Positions 1 to 6,093 of a stretch of 8,130 nt of DNA are shown here, one piece after another; within the stretch, counting starts at the first letter, position 1, and every line of letters begins with the position of its first letter. The notes under the pieces were generated by a model. That model saw only the letters and a program-made list of their open reading frames with translations, had not been told where the DNA came from and ran no database searches. Source of the DNA: Bacillota bacterium (GTDB taxonomy: Bacteria; Bacillota; Bacilli; Paenibacillales; Paenibacillaceae); assembly GCA_023433615.1 (NCBI GenBank), contig JAEZCJ010000224.1, positions 1 to 8,130 of the forward strand, written 5' to 3'. Position numbers and translations under genes: made by a program.

Positions 1-83
1 GTCGAGGCTCGATCGTAGCCTTGCTCCGATAATACGTCATAAGCGGCCGCAATGATTCGTTCGCGTTTATCCATGTCTGCCAT
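1..83 (-). CDS. TetR/AcrR-family transcriptional regulator, N-terminal fragment (cut by window edge)
   Basis: Only the first 27 codons are present; the gene runs off the left edge. The peptide begins MADMDKRERIIAAAYDVLSE and continues QGYDRAS. This is the usual opening of a TetR-family DNA-binding domain: a basic start, an R-x-x-I-I-x-A-A first helix, then a G-[FY]-x-x-[AT]-[ST] turn leading into the helix-turn-helix. The ATG at 83 was chosen because AGGGTG lies seven bases upstream of it; an in-frame ATG at 74 would leave less of the N-terminus and a poorer spacing. Proteins of this family are ligand-responsive dimeric repressors. A perfect palindrome sits in its own promoter, so autoregulation is likely. 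The effector-binding domain is outside the window, so ligand and regulon cannot be named. The family call is fairly safe, although the peptide is short. Confidence 0.8.
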   Translation of the reverse strand, partial: MADMDKRERIIAAAYDVLSEQGYDRAS

Positions 84-103
84 CGGCTCACACCCTGCTT
101 CGT

Positions 104-133
104 ATTTTAGCGCAATGTTGAATGAACATTCAA
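104..133 (-). promoter_or_regulatory. Promoter of the TetR-family gene
   Basis: On the minus strand TTGAAT (128-133) and TAAAAT (104-109) are separated by 18 bases, a good sigma-A type arrangement. It lies about 20 bases upstream of the TetR start codon and its ribosome binding site. The -35 box is inside the palindrome described separately, so a bound dimer would block polymerase. Confidence 0.55.
118..133. promoter_or_regulatory. Palindromic operator in the TetR promoter
   Basis: TTGAATGAACATTCAA is a perfect inverted repeat with 7-bp arms (TTGAATG/CATTCAA) around a two-base centre. It overlaps the -35 box and part of the spacer of the TetR promoter. TetR-type repressors commonly bind short palindromes of this size in their own promoters. 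The TGAATG/CATTCA half-sites resemble those of several Bacillota TetR regulators, but the spacing differs from the FadR-type site. That this TetR is the binder is an inference from position. Confidence 0.6.
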
Positions 134-189
134 ACAGAGAATAGCATGCCTTCGCACGGAATGCAAGAGCGGGGCTCCCAGTCTCCGGA

Positions 190-224
190 GCAGCAAGAAG
201 GCAGCGAGGATGACCCTCACTGCC
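190..224 (-). terminator. Weak intrinsic terminator after the dehydrogenase gene
   Basis: Read on the minus strand, GGCAGTGAGG (215-224) pairs with CCTCGCTGCC (200-209) around a five-base loop. The 10-bp stem has one G-U wobble, which becomes a C-A mismatch on the plus strand and so favours minus-strand function. The stem is followed by TTCTTGCTG, a poor U-tract. It lies about 50 bases past the stop codon at 275. Bases 134-190 hold nothing else I can support. Confidence 0.45.
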
Positions 225-274
225 CTTGATTGCCCGTCATGCTAACCTAGCTTTCTTGCGCCACGCGTGCTGCA

Positions 275-1435
275 TCAGCCCTCGGCCAGCACGATATCCC
301 ACTCGTGGATGACATAATCGCGTGCACCCTCGATGATGTATGGATCCTGCCGCACCCAGCCTTCGACTTCCTCCTGCGATCTGCCCTTATAGATGACCAG
401 CCCGCCTGCGCCGTCGGTGAAACGGCCGTTCGCCAGCAGCTTGCCTTCGCTTCGGCGGTCGGCCAAGAACTGCAGATGCTCCGGACGGAATCGGATGCTC
501 TTCTCCTCGTCTTTCATCGGGAGAAACACCGCATAATGCTTCACGGCCGCGGCGGCTGCCTTCTCATCCTGCTCCAGCTGGTACTTCAGCATGGCCGACA
601 TGTCTTCGCCCGCATAACCGCCTGCCGTCGCACGCTGCAATAGGCTGCGCACGCGTCCGCCTGCGGGAAGCCGAACGCCGGCCTGCTCGGCCATCTGCGC
701 GACCAAGTCGAGGTCCTTGCTCAACAGCTTCACGGCGAAGCCCGCCGCGTACTGCTCCTTCGCGATGAAGCTGTTGTAGTGCCGATCCAAGATACGGCTC
801 TGCGCGAAGCTGGCCAGCAGGATGTCGACGAGCGCGCCTTCGTCAAGCCCCGCTGCGCGGCCCAGCGCCAGCCCCTCGCTGACGGCCTGCGTATGCATGC
901 CGACCATCAGTTGATTGATCAGCTTCACGACCGAGCCGCTGCCGCAAGGACCGACATAATAGATCTGCTTGCCCATCGCTTCCAACGCGGGCCGTACGCG
1001 GTCATAGACCTCGCGCTCGCCGCCGACCATCACGCTCAGCGTGCCTGCTGCTGCCCCTGCCGTGCCGCCGCTCACCGGCGCGTCCAGGAACGCTATGCCC
1101 CGTGCCGCCGCCGCGTCATACAGCTTGCGATTCAGTTCCGGCGCAACGGTGCTGCAGTCGACGAGGACGAGCCCTTCGCGTCCGTTCGGGATCAAGCCGT
1201 CTTCGCCCAGGTAGACCTGCTCGACGTCTGCCGGCATGGGCAGGCAAGTGATGACGATATCCAGCTCGGCCGCCATCTCGGGCAGCGCCCAGCCTGTCTT
1301 GCCGCCTGCCTGTGCCAGCTTCTCCTCGGCCGGCTTGCTGCGATTCTTGCCGACCACTTCGAAGCCGGCCTTAATCAGGTTACTTGCCATGGGCAGCCCC
1401 ATATTCCCGAGTCCGACGAATCCGATTCTTGCCAT
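275..1435 (-). CDS. NAD(P)-dependent beta-hydroxyacid dehydrogenase (3-hydroxyisobutyrate / tartronate-semialdehyde reductase type) fused to a YCII domain
   Basis: This 386-aa cytoplasmic oxidoreductase probably interconverts a small beta-hydroxyacid and its semialdehyde using NAD(P). The nucleotide-binding motif GLGNMG is at residues 8-13, with NRS (31-33) at the end of the second strand, which fits NADP use. The substrate-binding signature DAPVSGG is at 118-124. The catalytic lysine K171 lies in KLINQ, and the second conserved Lys-Asp pair is K240-D241. The N-Q after the catalytic lysine resembles tartronate-semialdehyde reductases more than the N-N of classical 3-hydroxyisobutyrate dehydrogenases; substrate is not settled. 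Family members are usually about 290-300 aa; here residues ~298-386 form an additional YCII-like domain, with H320 followed by FLADRRSEGKLL, a GR-F-x-DG-GG segment and D365-P-Y. The ATG at 1435 has GGAGGGAG nine bases upstream; an in-frame extension to 1558 adds 41 unconserved residues and is rejected. It lies 129 bases after the GHL6 pair on the same strand and is probably co-transcribed. Confidence 0.9.
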   Translation of the reverse strand: MARIGFVGLGNMGLPMASNLIKAGFEVVGKNRSKPAEEKLAQAGGKTGWALPEMAAELDIVITCLPMPADVEQVYLGEDGLIPNGREGLVLVDCSTVAPELNRKLYDAAAARGIAFLDAPVSGGTAGAAAGTLSVMVGGEREVYDRVRPALEAMGKQIYYVGPCGSGSVVKLINQLMVGMHTQAVSEGLALGRAAGLDEGALVDILLASFAQSRILDRHYNSFIAKEQYAAGFAVKLLSKDLDLVAQMAEQAGVRLPAGGRVRSLLQRATAGGYAGEDMSAMLKYQLEQDEKAAAAAVKHYAVFLPMKDEEKSIRFRPEHLQFLADRRSEGKLLANGRFTDGAGGLVIYKGRSQEEVEGWVRQDPYIIEGARDYVIHEWDIVLAEG

Positions 1436-1564
1436 TATCAATCGCTCCCTCCAGTATAGAACAACTTGTTGATCCGTCTGCCCCGAGCGGAGCATTGACG
1501 GGTACCCTAATCGGGAAAATGCTTCGCTCTTCCATCCGGCCACCGTGGCGGGCGACAACCATCG

Positions 1565-3625
1565 TTACGCGTACGTAATCGCAAGGCATTCCCACACATC
1601 GAGCTGCTTGACCGTTGTCCGCAGCCGGCCCTCCGCGATGCTGTACGGCAGCGAGACGCCGCCGAGCAGCGCCTCCACGCACACGCCGCTTGCTTCGACG
1701 CCCTCCGGCAGCCGGATGTCGAGCTCCACTTCATGCAGCGGAAGCGCCGCAGCGAGCGGCCGCCGGCCGGCGCCGTTCACCAGGTGCACGAGCAGCCCTT
1801 GCCCTTGCCCATGTGCTTGCGATAGCTGCGCAATGCGATACGCCGTCGCCTGCAGCCCCGGATACGGCGTCACGCGCAGCAGACGGTCGCCGCCAAGCGC
1901 GGCGTCCAGCACATTGCCGATCAACCGGTAATGCTCGCCCAGCCGATAGGCGTTAATCAGGTGGCTCAGCGAGAACGGGAAGTACCATGCCCGCCCCTTG
2001 CCTGCCGTGCTCCGCATCAGCAGCGGAATATCCGTCCGGTCGACCGCATGCGACGCCCGCTCCGGCGGCGCGCCCACGCTCTCAAGCGGCGAGAACGGCG
2101 GCACCAGCGTCGCGAGCGTCTCCGCGCGCTCGGGGCGCGTGTAGATGACGCGGCCCCGGTGCGCGATCCACTCCGTGTCCTCGAAGCCCTGGCGAAGCAG
2201 CGGCTCGCCGTCCTCGATCCGCAGGTAAGAGGCGACCAGCGACTCGCCCGCGTACGTCTCGCGCGACACGCCGAACAGCCCGTTCAGCTCCCAGCTGCCC
2301 AGCGGCCATTCGCCCTCCGCGATCAGTTGCCCGCCGCCTTCCACGAAGCCGCGTATGCGCTCCGCGAACGATTGCGTCACCGCGTATCCCTCCGGCACGA
2401 CCAGCACGCGGTACTGCCGCAGCACCTCAGGCACCGCTTGCTCGTCGAGCAGCACGTCGAACGGCAGCTGCAGCTGCACGAGCGCATCCGCCCAGCCCTC
2501 CGCCGACTTCTGCGCGTTCCAGAGCAGCGCCGTCTCCTTCACCGAGACCGCGTCCTCCATGTAGGGCTCGACCTTCGCCGCGTTATGGTTCAGCTCCGAT
2601 ACGGTCCGAATAATCCGCTTATCGCGGATCGTGTCCGGCACGCCGGTGAGCGAGTGCCAGATGCTGCCGCCGTGCGCCGGGATCTGCGCCAGCCAGAACG
2701 CGTACTCTGCCGGCGGCAGGCCGGTATGCCGCCAATCCATGCCTGGGCTCGAATGCACGATCCCGAACGGCGCGGGGCGACCCTCGGCGGAGCGACCCAG
2801 CTTCATGCTGAGCGCCGGATGCCAGAACTCCGGTATATCCCGATGCCCCAGCGACAATACGTCCTGCGACTCCGTACAGAGCATGTCCGTCGTCTTCATC
2901 CGGTCGAACAGATTGTCGCGGTAGAGGTTGTAATAGAGAATCATCGGCACCTCTTCGCGCTTCTCCTTGATGAAGCGGTACATCCGCTCCATATTGTCCC
3001 GCATGCTAAGCGTTGCCCAGTCCGGCTCGCACAGCGCAGGCGACTCGGGAAAAGCCTTGCCGTACACCGCCTCGTACTTGCGCTTGCACCCGTCGCATTC
3101 GCAGGCCTGATATTGCGGGTTATTAAAGAATACGCCGTCGATGTCGTAGCGGCCGAGCGATTCGTCCAATACCGGGATCGCGACCGCATCGCTGCGAAAG
3201 CCGCCGTTGATGCAAGTCGTCATGAGCAGCGACCAATTGCCCGGCCGCTTGGCGCCGATCGTCTCCGGCTCCCCTCCGGCCTTGCGGACGAACCACTGCG
3301 GCTGCCGGAGATAGATCCAATCCGCTGCCTTGCTGAAATCGTATCGTGCGATGAACCGAATATTCCGCTTGCGGCAAGCGTCGATCACGTCGCGCAGCAG
3401 GTCTGCCCCAGGCTCGGACGGAAGATGCTCATTGACGTGATGGTACGCGACTTCCGAACGATACCAGGCATAGATGCCGCCGACGTTGAATACGACGGCA
3501 TTCGCCCCCATATCGGACAGCTGCGACGCAAGCCGTTCCGGGTCGATCCGAGCCGTGTCCAACACTTGCAGGTTGGGCTGAATGACGCGAAGCGGACGCT
3601 TCCACCATGGCTTCTGCTGCTGCAT
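1565..3625 (-). CDS. GHL6-like glycoside hydrolase family protein, diverged paralogue (second gene of pair)
   Basis: This 686-aa protein, without a signal peptide, is homologous over its length to the gene just upstream. An N-terminal TIM-barrel-like region (about 1-340) carries ARYDFSK (93-99), TTCINGG (136-142), DGVFFNN (163-169), a C-x-C-x-x-C cluster (C175, C177, C180) and CTES (250-253). A flavodoxin/GATase-like region (about 360-580) is like the trimerisation domain of GH42 beta-galactosidases, with the LPFDVL and RVLVVPEG segments near 387-413. A beta-rich tail contains GLLVHLVN (610-617) and PLHEVEL. D163 and E252 align with acidic residues in the partner and are candidate active-site residues; that is inference. 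It departs from the family after DGVFFN, where the usual YQTRDYSG segment is missing, so its substrate may differ or it may be non-catalytic. The ATG at 3625 shares its A with the partner's TGA, and GGAAGG sits seven bases upstream, indicating translational coupling. GH151 alpha-L-fucosidases have a comparable domain layout, but no specific activity can be claimed. Confidence 0.8.
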   Translation of the reverse strand: MQQQKPWWKRPLRVIQPNLQVLDTARIDPERLASQLSDMGANAVVFNVGGIYAWYRSEVAYHHVNEHLPSEPGADLLRDVIDACRKRNIRFIARYDFSKAADWIYLRQPQWFVRKAGGEPETIGAKRPGNWSLLMTTCINGGFRSDAVAIPVLDESLGRYDIDGVFFNNPQYQACECDGCKRKYEAVYGKAFPESPALCEPDWATLSMRDNMERMYRFIKEKREEVPMILYYNLYRDNLFDRMKTTDMLCTESQDVLSLGHRDIPEFWHPALSMKLGRSAEGRPAPFGIVHSSPGMDWRHTGLPPAEYAFWLAQIPAHGGSIWHSLTGVPDTIRDKRIIRTVSELNHNAAKVEPYMEDAVSVKETALLWNAQKSAEGWADALVQLQLPFDVLLDEQAVPEVLRQYRVLVVPEGYAVTQSFAERIRGFVEGGGQLIAEGEWPLGSWELNGLFGVSRETYAGESLVASYLRIEDGEPLLRQGFEDTEWIAHRGRVIYTRPERAETLATLVPPFSPLESVGAPPERASHAVDRTDIPLLMRSTAGKGRAWYFPFSLSHLINAYRLGEHYRLIGNVLDAALGGDRLLRVTPYPGLQATAYRIAQLSQAHGQGQGLLVHLVNGAGRRPLAAALPLHEVELDIRLPEGVEASGVCVEALLGGVSLPYSIAEGRLRTTVKQLDVWECLAITYA

Positions 3626-5670
3626 CAGGCATCCTTCCTCTCGTATAGATGTACCGCCTCGTAGACGGCCAGCGCAGGCAGCGTGAACGAGACGGAGCCG
3701 TCCGCATCGACGATGAGCGGAATCGCGCGATTGGCCTTCAGCGCGATGGCTCCTGCCCAGTCGACATCTCCGACGTTCTTTAACCGCACGCGGATCGAGT
3801 GAATCGGCAGCGGCTCGTCATAGGTCACGCCGTTGAAGCCCGACAGGTTAATGAACTGCACCAGCAATCCGCTGTCCGGAAGCCGATTGACGTAGAGCTC
3901 CACGCTCGGAGGCGCCGTCGTTCCCAGGCTGAAGCATTCCGACATATGCTCCAGCAAGTCGACGACGAGCTCCCGATAGTCCGCGAATCCATGCCTGTAA
4001 TACAGCTTGCCTGGCTCCCACGGCCAGTATGCCGACAGCTCCGTGTCCTCCGGCTTGCCGTCCGCGATGACCGCCTCCCCCTGCCTGACGAAGCAGCCGA
4101 ACGACTGTCCGGATCGATGGCCATAGGAGCGTTCCGGCGGTCCGAACAGGGCCGGCTCGACGAACGGCAACAGCCTTAGGTGCCGTTCGCCGCTTGCCGA
4201 CGCGATTCGGTCGAACCTGCCGTCAACGACGACCCAGTCCTTATCCGGCAGACCCCCGAATCGCTCCCTGTCATCGATCGTGACATATGCCGCATGCGTA
4301 TTGGGCACGGGCTCCTCGATCGCGATGCCGAACAATCGCTTGAGCGCATCGGGCTGACCCTGCAGGGCGCAGCCGGTCGCGACGAGCTTCGTGCCGGTCC
4401 GCTGCAACCGTTCGAGCAGCGTTAGCGTCTCTTCCGTCAATGTCTGAATGCCCGGCAGCAGCACCAGCCTCACATGGTCGAGCGCCTCGGGATGATCCGG
4501 CAGCGCCGCCTGCTCGATAACGTCGAACGGCACATGCCGCTCCTTCAGCATTTTGAACAAGCCGCGATATTCCTGCTCTGCCGCTCGGTTATAGGCATCC
4601 GGCCGCAGCAGCGCGAGATCGGCCATCGAGCCGAACGAGCCGAACAGCGCCTCGTGTTCGCGATGGAACCGGAATGCGCGTCTCACTGCCTCGAAGCCGG
4701 CGCGATCGGGATAACCGTCGAAGACGCCGATGATGCAGAAGTCCAAGCCGGACCCGGCCGCCATGCTCGTATAGAGCCGAATTTCGGTCTCATGCGGGGA
4801 TACGCCCGTGAACCGATACGGCAGATCGATCGCGTTAATCGCGCAGTTGCTGACCAGCTTATCCGGCCAGCTGTGTTCCGTCGACATGACGTTATCCGCG
4901 GTCGTATACTGCCAGACCGGATGCGGACGGGTAAGCGCCGTATTGGATTCCTTGCGTATAATATCCACCTGATGGTGGTGATACGTGCAGATGGCGATAT
5001 TGGGGTTGATCGATTTGGCATGCGCCGCGATACGCTCCAGTATGAGCCTTGATGTCCGCTCCTGAAACTCCTTGTAAGCCCGGTAACGCGGATCGTCGGC
5101 GCCTGCCTGCTCCGGCAGCTCCATGCCGTACATCTCGCGGAAGCTGGCTTGGCAGCTGCCGCAATGGCAAATGCCGTATTCCACGCCGCTGTAGTCTCGG
5201 GTCTGATACCCGAACATGTTGAAGAATATGCCGTCGACCGGATATCGCTTCAGCACCTCTTCGATAATGAGGAGCGAATACTCCTGCTGGTAATAGCCGT
5301 TGAGACAGGTATGCACGATTCCGTGATAATTGACCGCTTCGCCCTCGCGAGTCCGATAGAACCACTCGGGATGCCTGCGATAGATCGATTCATGCGCCTT
5401 GCTGAAGTCGAACCGCGCAATGAACCGCATGCCTGCGCGATGCGCTGCTTCCACGGCCTCCCCTAAGAGGTCCTTGCGGAGGTACGGCGTTACGTAATGG
5501 TCTTCAAGCGTTGTCGGATAATAGGCAAAAATTCCGCCGGCATTCATCATCCACGCATTCGCGCCAAATTCCTGCAGCTGCTTCACGAGACGGTCGGCAT
5601 CCAGATCGGCATCGATCTCGCGAAGATTGTTCTGGATGAGCCGCAGCTTGTTGTCCTGCCACCATGCCAT
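3625..5670 (-). CDS. GHL6-type (hypothetical glycosyl hydrolase 6) protein with beta-galactosidase trimerisation-like domain
   Basis: This 681-aa cytoplasmic protein is a canonical member of the GHL6 group. The N-terminal region reads LIQNNLREID, GANAW, NAGGIFAYYPTTL, then ARFDFSK (85-91), HPEWFYRT (100-107), TCLNG (121-125), DGIFFN (146-151), GYQTRDYSG (154-162) and a C-x-C-x-x-C cluster (C168, C170, C173). STEHSW (263-268) provides E265, a plausible catalytic carboxylate together with D146; this is inferred from barrel position, not known. Residues ~350-560 look like the flavodoxin-fold trimerisation domain of GH42 enzymes (PFDVIEQAAL, RLVLLPGIQTL). A beta-rich C-terminus carries GLLVQFINLSG (601-611). 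It presumably hydrolyses a glycosidic bond in an imported saccharide. The ATG at 5670 is preceded by AGGGGAG eight bases upstream. It is the first gene of a probable three-gene operon with the diverged paralogue and the dehydrogenase. Family placement is firm; the substrate is unknown. Confidence 0.87.
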   Translation of the reverse strand: MAWWQDNKLRLIQNNLREIDADLDADRLVKQLQEFGANAWMMNAGGIFAYYPTTLEDHYVTPYLRKDLLGEAVEAAHRAGMRFIARFDFSKAHESIYRRHPEWFYRTREGEAVNYHGIVHTCLNGYYQQEYSLLIIEEVLKRYPVDGIFFNMFGYQTRDYSGVEYGICHCGSCQASFREMYGMELPEQAGADDPRYRAYKEFQERTSRLILERIAAHAKSINPNIAICTYHHHQVDIIRKESNTALTRPHPVWQYTTADNVMSTEHSWPDKLVSNCAINAIDLPYRFTGVSPHETEIRLYTSMAAGSGLDFCIIGVFDGYPDRAGFEAVRRAFRFHREHEALFGSFGSMADLALLRPDAYNRAAEQEYRGLFKMLKERHVPFDVIEQAALPDHPEALDHVRLVLLPGIQTLTEETLTLLERLQRTGTKLVATGCALQGQPDALKRLFGIAIEEPVPNTHAAYVTIDDRERFGGLPDKDWVVVDGRFDRIASASGERHLRLLPFVEPALFGPPERSYGHRSGQSFGCFVRQGEAVIADGKPEDTELSAYWPWEPGKLYYRHGFADYRELVVDLLEHMSECFSLGTTAPPSVELYVNRLPDSGLLVQFINLSGFNGVTYDEPLPIHSIRVRLKNVGDVDWAGAIALKANRAIPLIVDADGSVSFTLPALAVYEAVHLYERKDA

Positions 5671-5752
5671 GCCTGTCTCTCCCCTCTTCCCTCATGAATA
5701 CCCTTACATAATCGTCCCTGCTGTCGGCATGCCTGTATGAACACGCATTCTC

Positions 5753-5758
5753 ATTGTA
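5753..5758 (-). promoter_or_regulatory. Candidate -10 box for the GHL6 operon
   Basis: TACAAT on the minus strand is a five-of-six match to the -10 consensus and would give a leader of about 75 bases before the ATG at 5670. No good -35 box lies 16-18 bases upstream (TTTATT is the best), which suggests a need for an activator. The palindrome at 5799-5817 is upstream of it, in an activator-like position. Confidence 0.35.
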
Positions 5759-5798
5759 GAATTCCCTGCCGCGGAAATAAAGCATAAAGGTGCAGAAC

Positions 5799-5817
5799 TG
5801 GAGAAACTTGTTCTCCA
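5799..5817. promoter_or_regulatory. Palindromic candidate regulator-binding site
   Basis: TGGAGAAACTTGTTCTCCA has perfect 7-bp arms (TGGAGAA/TTCTCCA) and a five-base centre. It lies between the divergent GHL6 operon and the coiled-coil gene, roughly 45-60 bases upstream of the candidate minus-strand -10 box. Spacing and symmetry fit a dimeric regulator, and the lack of a T-run argues against a terminator. No regulator gene in the window can be tied to it. Confidence 0.4.
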
Positions 5818-5909
5818 ACTGTGCTCGCTTGATCTTGATGCGTAGGCTGGCGCAATCCGGCGTTCGCCATACATGCAGTAGGCAAGCGCGGGGCAGACCG
5901 AACCCCGTC

Positions 5910-5939
5910 TTGACACTGCGCGAGCAGGTCTAGTATAGT
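5910..5939 (+). promoter_or_regulatory. Promoter of the secreted coiled-coil protein gene
   Basis: TTGACA (5910-5915), a perfect -35 box, and TATAGT (5934-5939) are separated by 18 bases, a strong sigma-A type promoter. Transcription would start near 5946, giving a leader of about 150 bases before the ATG at 6094. A 5-bp inverted repeat (CGGGG 5889-5893 / CCCCG 5903-5907) sits directly upstream of the -35 box. Confidence 0.7.
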
Positions 5940-5951
5940 GAACACACATCG

Positions 5952-6033
5952 ATCCGAGCCGAGTCGGATTGGCATATGCAAGCGGGAAGCACCCGCAGGA
6001 TTGGCGCGACATGCGCCTGTCTTGCGGGTGCTT
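5952..6033 (+). promoter_or_regulatory. Structured 5' leader with terminator-like hairpin and an alternative pairing
   Basis: Directly after the predicted transcription start, ATCCGA (5952-5957) pairs with TCGGAT (5964-5969). Next, 5987-5999 pairs with 6021-6033 in a 13-bp stem with one G-U pair. This stem is capped by GGCGC/GCGCC (6003-6007, 6013-6017) beyond a 3x3 internal loop. The stem is followed by a partly U-rich tail (ATTTGCGTT). The CCCGC at 5992-5996, needed for the long stem, can instead pair with GCGGG at 5982-5986 as a local hairpin with a five-base loop. The layout fits an attenuator or riboswitch-like leader. It does not match the c-di-GMP-I or c-di-AMP (ydaO) motifs as I remember them. 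Switching is inferred from the competing pairings only; a plain stable leader hairpin is also possible. Confidence 0.45.
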
Positions 6034-6093
6034 ATTTGCGTTATGTCCGGGCTGGGAACGGTCACACCAATCTCTTATGAAGGAGGAAGGAAC

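Noticed and set aside
1453..1458. TATACT on the minus strand as a private -10 box for the dehydrogenase
   Set aside because: Transcription would start at or inside the ribosome binding site, and there is no -35 box at the right spacing.
1436..1558. In-frame N-terminal extension of the dehydrogenase by 41 residues
   Set aside because: The Rossmann fold begins right at MARIGFVGLG, a strong GGAGGGAG site precedes the ATG at 1435, and the extension has no family similarity.
1931..3664. 577-codon open frame on the plus strand
   Set aside because: It is antisense to the 686-aa GHL6-like gene, is Arg/His/Leu-rich low-information sequence typical of the reverse of GC-rich coding DNA, and has no ribosome binding site.
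5735..5752. LacI/CcpA-type operator near the candidate start of the GHL6 operon
   Set aside because: Only imperfect symmetry (5 of 7 arm positions) and no central CG at the dyad axis; the cre consensus is missed at two or more positions.
5938..6093. GTG start at 5938 for the coiled-coil protein
   Set aside because: It lies in the -10 region of the promoter with no ribosome binding site, and would bury the signal peptide 52 residues inside the protein.
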